A stretch of 64,000 nt of DNA, taken from the NCBI GenBank assembly GCA_030549495.1, contig JAUIRK010000928.1, forward strand, positions 75,001 through 139,000. The letters are read 5' to 3'. The notes beneath the pieces were generated by a model. The model had not been told where the DNA came from. It saw nothing but the letters and a program-made list of their open reading frames with translations, and searched no databases. Shown here one piece after another: positions 1 through 13,200 of this stretch. How positions within the stretch are numbered: the first letter of the stretch is position 1; every line of letters starts with the position of its first letter. The stretch is from Nectonema munidae. Taxonomy: Eukaryota > Nematomorpha > Nectonematoida > Nectonematidae. The position numbers were made by a program, and so were the translations under genes.

Positions 1-830
<830 letters not shown>

Positions 831-877
831 TAGGTCAACAAATTAAAAAACACTAAGAATCTTAAAAATTAATAATC

Positions 878-1213
878 TTACGCAAAATTTGTTTCCATTT
901 TCAACTTTGTATAATGATAAATATTATGAATCACTTCTAAATTGAAAAAGAATTTGAATATTTTCAAGATGTCTGTTTCCATACGTGCCAATCCTTTGGG
1001 ACCACTAGGAGAGATAGAAATATTTCTTATATTTTCTGTTTGAGCTCTTCCCCTTATACTGGTAAAGAGCACCCAACTATAACTGATATCGTCAGTACAG
1101 GCTAAATTTTTATCCTTTTCACTTTCTTGAAGTGAACTTGATTCGCTAATTTCATCGAAAAAAGACGAATCACTTGTCTCTTCAACAAAACTACTCGAAG
1201 ATGAAGATTCCAT
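878..1213 (-). CDS. Hypothetical Ser-rich 111-residue open frame
   Basis: The frame opens with Met-Glu and a run of six serines, followed by an acidic, serine-rich stretch of about 35 residues. A more ordinary middle contains RNISISPSGPKGLARMETD, and the tail is Lys/Phe/Tyr-rich and looks like read-through into AT-rich DNA. I recognise no family. It could be a first exon whose true donor lies near 960, or chance. No neighbour supports it. Confidence 0.25.
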   Translation of the reverse strand: MESSSSSSFVEETSDSSFFDEISESSSLQESEKDKNLACTDDISYSWVLFTSIRGRAQTENIRNISISPSGPKGLARMETDILKIFKFFFNLEVIHNIYHYTKLKMETNFA

Positions 1214-1582
1214 GGAAAAGAGGTGAAAACTTGAAATGAGTACTGGAAACTTTAAGTATGAAATGTATGAAACACAAAGAAAGTAGAGCGAGTAAGGAAG
1301 GCGGTAAAATGTAAAGAAACTAGATCAATATTATATAGGATGTAATGGAATATTCGATCAGACAGTTGTCAGAGTTCAATACCATTTATGCACACATGGT
1401 ATACCGCTCAATGGAAGCGTAATATTTCAAGGTTTTTCTTTCCGAAGAAGAGTGATGAATCATCCTTCGCGTAAACAATAAAATCGTTTTTATTATTATA
1501 TCTTGCTGGAAAAATTTGATGTGAAGAACAAGTGATTTATTGTCATATCGTTTTTATTCTCAACATCACTTGGCAAGAATTC

Positions 1583-1655
1583 GAGTCAAAACGCTCGAAA
1601 ACCAAAACGCCCGAAACCAAAACATCCGATACCAAAACACCCGATACAAGAACGT
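1583..1655 (+). repeat. Short degenerate copy of the 17-bp CCAAAACG minisatellite
   Basis: After AATTCGAGTCAAAACGC come about four decayed CCAAAACGCCCGA-type units, ending in CCGATACAAGAACG. The same left and right boundary sequences frame the large array at 13747-14126, so the two loci share one origin. Confidence 0.75.
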
Positions 1656-4153
1656 CTGAAACTTGAATCTACAAAAAATATTTAAAAATTTAAGATTTTT
1701 TCTTGTATTTACGCTTTTATCCAATTATTATTATCTTATATATTTTTCTAAGAATATGTTAAATTTAACACTTTTTTGTTTCACATGCATAAAATACAGA
1801 TACAAGATTCCTAATTTATCAATCTTATCGAATCAAACTACTCCAATTTTAAACCAAAATCAGACTTGACCCAGCACCCTTGGCAAATAACATATACAAC
1901 CGATAGAAAAGTCTCATTAGGTTGTATGATAGCACAAACTTCTTAACTTCTTTATTTTCTATAAAAGAAATGTGGATTAAAATGGTATATCCCTGTAAAC
2001 GGTGCTATAACAGAATATGCTGTAAAGCGAAGGTTAATGCCTAAGCTTGTACAAAGGTTTCTGTCAAGGTTACATCACCCTAGCCATTGATTCAAAAATC
2101 TTAGCGAAAGAAAAAGGTCAGCACCCAACACTGGACGTTCATCAGGGCCCCGTTAGCCTAGCAGTAGATAGTACTTTCATTTGTAGTTGATATAACTCAG
2201 AGGAGCTGTATGTTTTGTTAGGACATCTGTGTGCTTTACAAACGGCTACACAGACCGTAAGAACCAGTTTTTTCATAGTTTCATTCGAACACTTTTTTTA
2301 ATAAAAAGCTATCAAACTATACCGTAATTTCGAAACGTAAAATAAGCTTATGCAAACGCTATCAGTCAATACACAGCGAACTTTTCAAAAGTATTTTATA
2401 GACAAGAAAATGCTGTTGTTTTGATGGTATACATCAATATAAACCGAAATTCAGATCATACTTTTTTTTAATTTTGTTATGAATTTCATTTTCATTGAAG
2501 AGAATGTATACTTACCCCTTTCCTTATTGAATTTGGACAACAAAATTATTGGGAAAAATCATTGATTCTATTTTAATAAATACGTCTTATGTTTTGAAGA
2601 ACGACTTTAAAGATCGTCATCATACAAAATAAAATGTTATTATTTTTTTTTTAAAAATTCTATTTTTTCAATAATCAATTGGAACTTATGAAAAATTTCT
2701 TTGGTCAGCCAGAGATCTAATTTAGATTATAACAATATAATTTGTGAGTGCAACAAAAGAAGCAATATGATCATACGTTTAAATCTGAATCTCTTCAAAA
2801 CAAAAGAAATTGTGTCAAAAAATTGAATGAAGAAAAAGCTTTGAAAAAACAGCTGATGACTTTTATGTGCAAATCTATACACAAATATTTCGAAAAAGTT
2901 GTTGATAATCAAGAGTTTCAACTTAAAGTGTGTTTGTCGTCTCTCTATGGCATGTCTCTCTTTGTTCAAGTCTGTGAGTTTGAGATAAAACTGTATGATT
3001 TTTATACTATTTTTGACATTATCTTGTTTTTCTTGTGTTTTATCAATTTAATTTGTAAGGAAGAGTTTCACACTGATGAGTTCTTGGGATGTATTTTCTA
3101 AAAAGCGCAGGGCAATCGTTTTGTAGTTTTTACATCATAAAAGTCGAAGTGTTTATTTGTTTTTATACAAATTGCAGTGTGGTGCGTCGTGACGCACCAT
3201 GATGTATTTATTGATTTTTAATTTCATCTTCATTAGCCAAGCTTTGTTCGTACTCTCTCTCTCTCCTTCCTCATTAAGTTTATTACCGTCTTCATTGTTT
3301 TTCCATTGCTGTAAAATAATGTTGAACGCACCCTCATCTTCTGAGCTCATCTGATTCACACATGCTTGCTCTAAGTTTTCTTTATACCGTGAATATGTAA
3401 GCCTTTCTAATTTAACATAGGCAAAAATGCAATTATTCTAAGTATATTTCTAAATTTATGCAACTTACAAAATTCAACATGCCTACGCCAAAATCTAAAA
3501 TTCATTATAACCCTTTGAGGACCAGTGGGTCCCCAGTGACCCAAGAAATGAAAATCGTCAGCTTTGAATATATAAAATTCCATTGGAAAAGAAAGCAGAC
3601 GAATCCTCTTCAAAATGTTGGTTCTCAAAGGGTTAAAATGTAATATTAGACTCATATTTTAGTCGCAAATTTGAGGATAGAAAAAAACAGTTTCCTCCCA
3701 ACACATGAAAACTGATAAAATTTAAAAAAATCAGCAATTAAAAATTTTTTTTTTATTTTAAAAAATAACTAACTCAATTAACCAGCTAACTAACAAAAAT
3801 AGAATATTTTTAGCTTTTAAAACACTTTTATTTTCTGGGTATATTTGACTTGAAGGAAAATGATGTAAGGATTCAACGCGTTTTTATTCAATGATGATGT
3901 ATAGAACATTCGAATAAATTGGAAATGTTTATACTTTCCCTCAAATGCATGTGATATTTTGCATACGCTGATGCATGAAATGTTCCCTTGTGCCTAAATA
4001 CACTTGTTACAAACATTACATTGCGAATGTTGAAAATGATCAGAAAAGCATTTTATTTGCATTCATTTCATTGGTTAAATTAAAATCATTAAAAGCCAAT
4101 CATAAACGCCTGATTTAATTTTGATTCAAATCTCACGTTAAATTCTATTTCAG
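1656..4153. other. AT-rich DNA upstream of the first recognisable channel exon
   Basis: Apart from the short TTAA element at 3511-3632, I see no supported gene here. The missing 5' exon of the channel (start codon and signal peptide) should lie in this stretch or left of the window. A hydrophobic Met-initiated stretch near 2994 runs into a stop before its donor-like GTAAGG, so I do not call it. Confidence 0.5.
3511..3632. mobile_element. 122-bp TTAA-type (piggyBac-like) MITE
   Basis: The ends are CCCTTTGAGGACCA and TGGTTCTCAAAGGG, imperfect inverted repeats. They are followed by TTAA on the right (3633-3636) and preceded by ATAA on the left, a one-base-decayed TTAA duplication. The interior, with TTTTATATATTC-type sequence and CGTCTGC, matches the element at 44301-44411 in inverse orientation. 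Confidence 0.75.
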
Positions 4154-4251
4154 ATTTGGGCGTTTTCTAGCGTCTCACTTAGATAGCTACAAAGTCTTGG
4201 ACGAGTTGATGAAAACTTATGATAAACGAAAATGGCCAAACTATGATGAAA
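4154..4251 (+). CDS. Channel exon A: N-terminal helix
   Basis: Preceded by TTCTATTTCAG. It encodes [19 protein letters not shown] then [12 protein letters not shown] and leaves one base before GTAATG. The YD.R.RPN-like end is typical of the start of the mature ectodomain in GluCl, glycine and GABA receptor subunits. Confidence 0.85.
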
Positions 4252-7200
4252 GTAATGTCAATCTTTCTTCACATTTCCTTTTGGAGTATTTTTAGCCATG
4301 GTATTCCGCTAAAATTAATTGATTCTGGTGAATACGGCTGACTAATTCGCAGTAACCGAAGCGTAATTCACCGCTAATCCAACTCACAAAACTTTTTGCA
4401 AATCATAATAAATTTACATGCAAAAATACTTTCTAACTATTTTAAGCAATTATATCATGTTTTTTTTTCAAAAATCGCATTAAATAACCTTATTTTAATG
4501 ATCAGGTACCTGTAATTATGTTTTATTAAAAGTTCGTTAAAATTTTTCCCTTTTCTTGACGAACTATTTTTGTATCTTTTGTATATATCTATGCACTCAA
4601 AATTTTCCCTAAATCAACCAGTTAATTGATCGGTTAAAAGTTGAGTTAAGTTAATTAAATATTGTTTGTGACGTTCGCACCCATCCTTTTGCATATCGTG
4701 GTCCCATCTGGAATGCTGAGTTCAGGATCTACTTGGACTTTCCATCCCACTAAACGCGTAATACCGGCCCTCGTTACTGCAAAACTATGCCTTGATATAT
4801 TTTATTTTACAAGAGTGTACGAATCAAATATATGAATACAGCTGAGTGAAAGCTCCCAAAGTCGGAAACAATCTCAATGTCTAGTGATAGATTGATTACT
4901 AACTAAGCTAAACCGTAAAAACCTTTGAGTTCTTCAGAGGAAGAAAACTAAGATAAAAAACCGGCATAAATTAACGAGAACACGGTTAATTCTCTACTCT
5001 CTAAAGCAGTGGTTCCCAACCGGAGGGGTCCATGGAAGAATTTCAAGGGGTCCATGGAAATTCTACTTCAAACTACTTATGCTTAATCTCCTTTAATATA
5101 CTTCTATTTTCCAAATCAATATAAATATATATATATTCAGAGCTTTTTTAAATAAATAATTTCTTCCCATTTTTAAAGTTTCATATTTTGAATCTTTATG
5201 TATGCTTTTTATTAGTTACAATATTTTTGAAAAATTTATATTTTAATTGGAAAAAAATTTTATTCACATTTTATGTCAGGCTTTACGATTTCTCTGATTT
5301 CATATGAATAAGCATACGATTTAATAAGATGACTACAATCATTTTTTGCATAAAAATCTTTGATTAAATTTGTTGGCTCAAACTATTCAGTTGTAGGGGT
5401 CCACAGGTAAAAAAGTGAGTGAAAAAGGGGGAACGGGATAAAAAAGGTTGGGAACCACTGCTCTAAAGCATGTAACCTAACGACTCTTTTTTCACGAGAA
5501 ATAGTCTTCTAGTTTTGTTATAGTGATAGATTAAAATCAATCAAATTTTAATTTGATTATTAAAATCAAATATCATTTCTGAAATAAACTGAAAAACTAA
5601 ACAAACTATAATATAGTAGATCACATAAAGATGAATACATCAAGTAATCAATCTAATGATTGAACGCGTAAAAATGATTTTCCTTCAAAGATTTCCAATC
5701 AACAAAATTGTTTATTATTAATCACTTATTAAGAACTTCTCACTTTGGGAAGACAAAGTTGAAACAAACGATGATTCAAAAATAACTGGTCAATAAGTCT
5801 AAATCTGCCAGCCTACACTTAGAACTTATTTTCAGAGAAGATCGGGTTAAAATAGCCGCTGCATTATTTTTTTATAAGAAATACGATTTACTACTGATTA
5901 TTTATTTGCTTTTCTTCTTGCACTTTTTGGAAATCATTTCTAGAGAATTATCACGATATAAACGCTAGGAACACTTATTCTGTTGGCTAATCTTTAATAA
6001 TGTTCATGACACATCCATTTTACTAAAAATTGTTCGCTTTGAAAAATAACAACTTTATGTTTTTTTCTCTATGATGAATTTTCATTTTTTTAATATGTTC
6101 GCGAAAGAAATTCATTTTTATTTTTGTGTTTAGGAAAGAAAACCAACGTGTCAGTTGACATAAACATCAACAGCATGAGTACATTGAGTGCGGCTTCAAT
6201 GGTATTACCTTGTAAACTCTATTTCACAATAATACTTATTACACGATCCAGCCAAAGCGCTCTCACTTTAAATTACAAAAGCTACCTTTATTCCTCCAGC
6301 CCTGTTCCCCTCTCTCACGGTAGTCTACAGTACAAAGTGAAGGCCAAAAGAGCGCGCCCAAGCTTCGAACGGCATAATTCATTTGTAAAATATAGCACGA
6401 ATTTAAATGCAATACAGATGTAGTAGACTTGAGTATTGAAAATGATGTTTTCGTGAATAAACTGTAAGAACTGCATTGAAGAAATATAATTTTGAAAGGA
6501 TTAATTTTCGACCACTCATGTCATCTTCAGATCACTCTGTTAGGAAACAATCCAAATGAAGAGAGAGGTAAATAAACCTACTAATTTAACCCGGTTGCCA
6601 GGAAGTGGCGGATATGATGTTGGTGTATAGCGGTGGGGTACGGTACGGTACGTTTCGTTTCGAAATTACGTTTCAACAAAAGTAATTACGTACGAAAAAA
6701 ACGAAATTACAATAAAATATCGAAGTTCGGTGCGCTTTCAGTTTTGTTAGGTTATTTTTGTATAGAACTTCATTGAATTGGTATATTTAAGACATGTGAA
6801 CACATTAACTTACACACGAACTTTTGCTTTCAAAAACAATATTATTTCAGAATTTGTTAATGTATAACTGGGATAAATGAGTTCGATAAAGAAGATGCAA
6901 TGATTGCAGAAAGAATATTGAAATTATTCATTAGCTAAGCTAAGATTAAGCATTTTTTACTTACGAAGAAAATTAAATTCAAAAAGGCGAAATTTCTTTT
7001 CGTATTGTAACGTAGGCCATCACTGCCATTGTAGGAGTTCAATGTGTTAAACCGTTTCCCTCCGAAAGGGGATAAACGTGACATTGACTTTCAAGGTCAT
7101 ATCATGCGTTGGCATGCACCATTTCTGCTTATTATTATTGATTTAAATTTATGTTTAGTGTTTCGTCATTTTGTTGTAGCTGATTCAATATTTCTTTTGA

Positions 7201-10200
7201 TTCTTTCTTCCTTCAAGGCCTATTTCCACTTTGTTGATCACAATTTGATTATGTCTAAAAAGGCTGGATAAGATAATTTTTTGTTTTTTCTCCATTTTTT
7301 CGTATGTTATTCTTTAAAACAATTATTTTAACGCCTATAGCTTTTATTTTACGAAACATCAGCAAATTGTTTTTTATATGATATTTTTCAAATAGAAGGA
7401 CTTTTTTCGTTGAAAAAAATTAAATAGAAAAAAGTTATATAAATTTGGAAGTTTTAAATAAATACTTTTTTTTATAGATTAACGAGTGAAGAAATATGAG
7501 AATTAATAAATTTTGGAAAAGGCATGCATGATGAAATTGATCTGGAAGACTCTTCGATAATCATCATTCAGCCTCCTCTGGAACGCCCTGACCTTTTACC
7601 CGATCGAGACTCTGAAGCTGAAGATGGAGAAGACATGAATGCTGGCTTGAATCACTTACCTGCTCGCTTTTTTTGAGAAGGACTGGAATTAAATAAACAC
7701 GGGAAAACCAAAAAGAGTGATAAACACAAGAGAAAAAGTAAATGTAGAAAAGCTTCCATCAAAAATTTCCTAAGCTTTCCTTTTAGCGAAAAACCAGGAA
7801 GAATGCATTACAACATCATTTCTGGAAATCTCAAATGCCCATAAGAGTACCTCAGAATATTTTTAGAGGAAGATATTTAAATTAAATTTTGCATGAATCT
7901 AAAATTTATGGAGAACCAAATAATTTCAATATCAATTGTTTATCTTTTGACTCTATTTTTACATTTATAGGTGTGCTATATTTGTGCGGTTATGTCAAAT
8001 TACCACAACGACCTTTTTTTGAAGAAATGACCCCGATGTTTAGTGCTATTTCAAATGCTATTCCTCGTGATTATTTTGATAGATACTCAGAACTCTTCAT
8101 TTTACGGACAACCAACTTATTCATAATGATGGTAGGTTATACAAAATAAAACCATTATTTCGACATTTGAATTCTGCGAGTAGAGTTTAGGGGCATGTGT
8201 AGGGTTGGTTGGATGCTGGATTCGATAACTCAAGGTCTTGGGTTCGATCCCGCATCAAGCCTGCTTTCCTCATAGTTCGATATAAGCGGCGCAATTGTGC
8301 CTTCTCGATGAAAACACCCTAGGTACCTTTACCTACCTTTACCTTACCTTTGAATTTACCTCAAAAAATTAGTGTTGATGAAACCTTATGCTCTAGTGAC
8401 GGTGTTTATCGACACAGTATTCCTTATTGTGGGAAAAGTACCCAAACTTTCCATTCAAAATTAGACCAAGGTACTGATGTTTTATCTTTCTGTTCAGAAA
8501 GGAACATATATAAAGGCTGTAAAATACACGGTGACAACTTTTTTGGTGGTAGTAAACTGTGTGATAAGCTGACAGAGTCAAGAATAGGATTTACTGCTGC
8601 GGTCCGTGAAAATCGAAGAGAAGGTGCTCCATTGCCATCAAATGAAGTTATGGCAAAAAATCAAAGGCGAAACAGATGCAGTATATCAGGCAAATAAAAT
8701 AATGCTTATGTGGAACGATTATAAACCGCGGTTACAGTTATTTCAAATGTGTATGGATTAGAACCGAGTTCATATGTTAGTTAGAAGATGGTGTCGTGAA
8801 AGTAAAAAGAGAAAATGTTTATATTCCCAAGTGTATATAGAAGAATATAACAGCTACATGGGGGAGTTGATTTATTTGATAAAAATAATTTCGCATATAG
8901 GATTAGAATAAGGTCTAAAAAGTGGTGGTGGCCATATTTCTCATGGACACTGTTTGCTTTGACGAATAGTGCATGGAAATTGTATATAAAAATCAATGAT
9001 AAAAAATTGAAAAGTTCTTCAAACCAGAAACAAATTTGGTTTATGAGACAAACAATGAATGAGCTTTTGAGCTTGCATGGTAAAGAAAAAAAGCATTTTC
9101 ATGAAAGCTTATTATCAGTGGCATAGCAGGAACTTCTATTCGTTATGAGCTTTCTCTACCACACTCACTGGCCATGTCATAAACGAAAGACTACGTAAAT
9201 GCGGGTGCAGGAAATGTGGAAGTGTCTGCAAGTTTCTCGCGGAACGGTGTCAAATTCCATTACATCCTCAATGTTTCAAAGCTTACCACAGTAATTCTCA
9301 AATTTAGTTTATACTTTTTTGTACCTTTGCTTTGTTTTGTATTTTATTCTGCAATATTTTTATATTTTATACCCCGATATGTGACAAACGTCTCCTATTG
9401 TTAAATCTTTGTATGAATAGGCTTTGATCAAATTTTCATTTTTTATTTAAAATTAATCTTATATTTTGTTCTCCTTTAAATATCTCATGAAATTTATTTC
9501 GGAGCAAAAGGATGATAGTAGGCACTTTTAATTTCTTCAAAAATGTGATTTTTTGAACTGGCATTTTAATGATAAAATTTGTAATAAAGGTAATTGAGTG
9601 ATCACGTAATTTGTTTAAATATTTCTTTGTTTCCATGATTATAGTGTTTTTTTTTGTTAAAACTGTTGAGATTAGGCAACCAATGCAAACAGGAATAATA
9701 TTAAATGTTTCACATTTTTGCAAAAAATATTGGCCGTTGTTAAATTTAAAAATAGCAACTTTCTTGGTCTGGAATTTTTCTGCATTTGGATGCGTGATCT
9801 GAAGATGAGCATAGCGGTCGAAAAGTAATCCATTCAGAATTAAATTTCTTCATTTTTCAGTTTTACTTTTTCATTTATGCATATGAACACAGTGTTTGTT
9901 CAAATATATTTGTAAACTTTTCGCTGTCTTTCCATCTTTACCTTAATTCTTTTATATTAAATTTGTTAAAAAGTGCCGCGATCTTTATTTTATTATAGAT
10001 TCATGAAGCAACATATGGGCATTTGAGTGCGGCCCTCTCCATCTAAATAGGGAACGCGCCCATCCAGAGGGAAGTAGTCGCTGACAAAATAATATTTTTG
10101 AATATATGCTGATTTGAGCCATAAATTGTATTTTACTTTTAATATCAAGCATTTAAGGCTATTTAAAATCTTTTATCTCGCGCCTTTTTAGTTTTGAATT

Positions 10201-13200
10201 TTTATATGGAAATTAACATATTCTTACAATTTTCTAAAAAAATATTTCTTTGCACAAAAGCTTTTTATATATAGAATACTTTCGAGATAATCTAGAATTG
10301 TATTCTTTAAATTTTTAATCCGTATAAAAAACAGCGTCATTGACAACTAAAACAAAAAATGGCCTAAATGTTCGGAAAAAATCTATTCAAGCTATTCTTA
10401 CGCTATAATGCTATTTTGAAGAAAAACACTGAAACAAAGAAAATGGGATAATGAGGTTGAAATTGTGATTTACACTTCTGAACCTCTCGGATTCAAAGCA
10501 GGCATTCATCTCTATTTCTTTATAATAAAAAATATTGCGCATTGCCAAAAACACATAAGCCTAGCTTTATTCTGAGAACGCTTTTTCAATATTCGAGGAA
10601 CTTGAAATAAATCTTGCTATTTTCCTTTTCATTTTGTCATCTTTTACCGCTTTGGTTCCACTTGTGGATACAAAAGCAAAGTTTTTTTCATTTTTTCAAA
10701 GTTGCGCCATATTAAAATATTAACTCATCAACAAAAAATATCTGTTAGCGTTTTGTTTATAAATGGTTCAGCAAATAAACAGTTTAAAAGTTGGGACTTT
10801 TCAACTGCCAATCTGTCATATTCATTTTTTGAAAAAAAGTGCTATATTTTTTCCCAAATTTCTAAAAAAATATCCAGTTTTTAATCTCTAAAAAAAGAAA
10901 TTTTAATATTTTCGCATTTTCCTCATTTTGCTTTTAAGGCTGGCTGTATTATTCACGAAAGTTGCCTAAAATAATAGCATTCAAGGGTTCAAGATTCGCG
11001 CACAGTGTTCACAGCAAGTAATACTGAAAAATGAAGAAGATTTAAGTTGCTAACTTTTGCGTGCACATTATACTGCACTATCATTCCTATATGTTCTTTA
11101 GCTACTCTTTAGCTACTATGCAAATACTCCAAAGTTTAATTACGCACATTCTAATATAACAATAAGTATTATGCCCTTGAAATGTGTGCGTGTTCTTAAT
11201 ATTTAAAAATGGAAGCACCTGTCATATAAATCTTAAAGAGAAAAATGATTTTTATTGATTTTAACAAAGTAAACTAGCATAGCAAAAGTGTTATGCGCTA
11301 CAACTTTTTTATATCTAATCCATCTTATCCATTCTTCCTCCCATGTTCATTCAAAATTGGTCTAATGGAAAAACAATGATCGACAAAAACAACGTGATTT
11401 AAAAGGGTCTACGCTAATTGGTCGAATGCGACAATTGGTGGAATGTGACAACTCGTCCAATGCAACAAGTGGCTGGATGTGACAATTCGTTGAACGCAAT
11501 TTTTAATTGACAAGATAAGCTATAAAATAACTCTACTCTATCTAACTCTAACATAATTGCAATTAATAACCTTCTATACTATATATTATTAAGTTTTGGG
11601 CGTTGAGAAGTGTCATTTGAATTTTTGATGGGTCAGCAAAATTAGGATCCTCCCCGGGCCCCATGTATGGCCACTACGCCTATCACGAAAGCACTGCTAT
11701 TGAACTAATATAATTTTGTTGTAGATTTAAAATTCAGGCAATGAGAGACAAGATCCATCCCAGATTGTGGGAGGATCCAAATTCTGTCATTTCAAATAAC
11801 CAATGACTATCATCAATGCGAAAAATCTAAAAAAATGATCAGTTAGTTAGTAAGTTCACTAGTTAGTAGCTAATTCAGTGTTTAGTTTAGGTTTTCATTG
11901 AATATATAAGTCATCTCTATCACCCATTCATTATCAACTTGCGCAGAGCTGAGTGTCCTAAACTACAAAGTATTGCGTTGGCTTCTTTTTCTGGTAGAAG
12001 TTATAGCCGAAGTGTTTTTGATTCTAAAACTTTTTGATAAACGCCGCATACCTCCTTTAATTTAGGATTTTGTGGCAAATATTTATTGGAGGCAGAGGTG
12101 GCTCGACTCTAGACTTAAGTTTAACGGCTCCGATAACGAACCTATTTTCATCATGACTGAAGAAGCTAGGAATAAGTTATGGACTCCAGACATCTTTTTC
12201 AGGAATGAAAGAGAAGCAAATCGCCACAATGTTCCCGTCCCCAACTTCTACATTCGCATCTTCCCGGACGGACGCTTGCAATACAGTCAACGGTAAGAAC
12301 ATCCTAACACAAAATCTTGATGTTGGCTTATTCTTTCATCGTTAGACTGACTGTTAAAGTGTCTTGTTTCATGGATTTGTCCAGATACCCTTTCGATACA
12401 CAAAAATGCTACATTCTCATCACGACATGTAAGCTTTCTTGCATTAATTCAGTCTCTCTCATCCTTCAAAACATGACTTGGGAGAGGAAAATTATTTTCA
12501 CAAAAAAATGTTACAAAAATTCAGGGAACACATTTAGTTTAAAATAAAAAGATTGTATTTCTTGTGATGTTTTCATTCCTTTATCAAGTATAGTAGCGCA
12601 AATAGATGCTAAGGCGCAGCATGGTTAACCCATTCCAAAAGCGCCCAATAACAAGGATCCGTCACTACCCATGTTCTTATAATTCTGGACGGGTGTAAAC
12701 ATTTTCCCTATAAAAGAAAGGAGCATTGTGTAGTTTACTATGCAATCATCATGAGTACTTCTCACAACTTGAAACTTGGAGAGTGAAAATACTTTTTGAA
12801 GTATGCAAAGGCGATTGATTCCCTGACAGTCTTTCTATGTTCAGTGCCCTTTCACGCAACTGACTTTGAAATGAGTGTGTTTTATGTTGAATTATTTCAA
12901 ATTCAATTGCATTCTTACGCGATAAATTAACGTTTGGAGCAGTGATATGCATGGAGTTGTTAACTTCTCAAAAATAAAACTAGCTATAGTTTATTTCTGA
13001 AAAAATCGCTAAAAAGTAGTTGAAATTTTTATTACTTTTTTTGAAATAATATCAAAAATCTAATTTTTTTTTATTAATTTGAATATAAAAAGTTTTTACT
13101 TTAAGACTTCAAAAGCAACAATTACTCCTTAAAAAAAATATACAGTCGAACCTCGTTATAACGAAATTCTCCACATAACGAAGCTTTTAGTAATGTTGTG

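Larger units (their letters stand above)
6202..12065. other. Channel intron B-C with nested mobile elements
   Basis: This 5.9-kb intron holds an inverted repeat pair (6470-6536 and 9793-9861) enclosing a piggyBac relic with a SINE inserted in it, and a 17-bp tandem repeat at 11415-11499. From 9862 to 11414 I see only AT-rich sequence. Confidence 0.7.

Noticed and set aside
2130-2230. tRNA-like or SINE head (TAGCCTAGCAGTAGATAG)
   Set aside because: Only a box-A-like string; no B box at proper distance.
2994-3064. Hydrophobic Met-initiated stretch followed by GTAAGG as a signal-peptide exon for the channel
   Set aside because: An in-frame stop precedes the donor and the phase would not join exon A.
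9793-9830. Hammerhead ribozyme
   Set aside because: CTGAAGATGA ... GTCGAAAA is similar, but CTGATGA is not present and stem pairing is not convincing.
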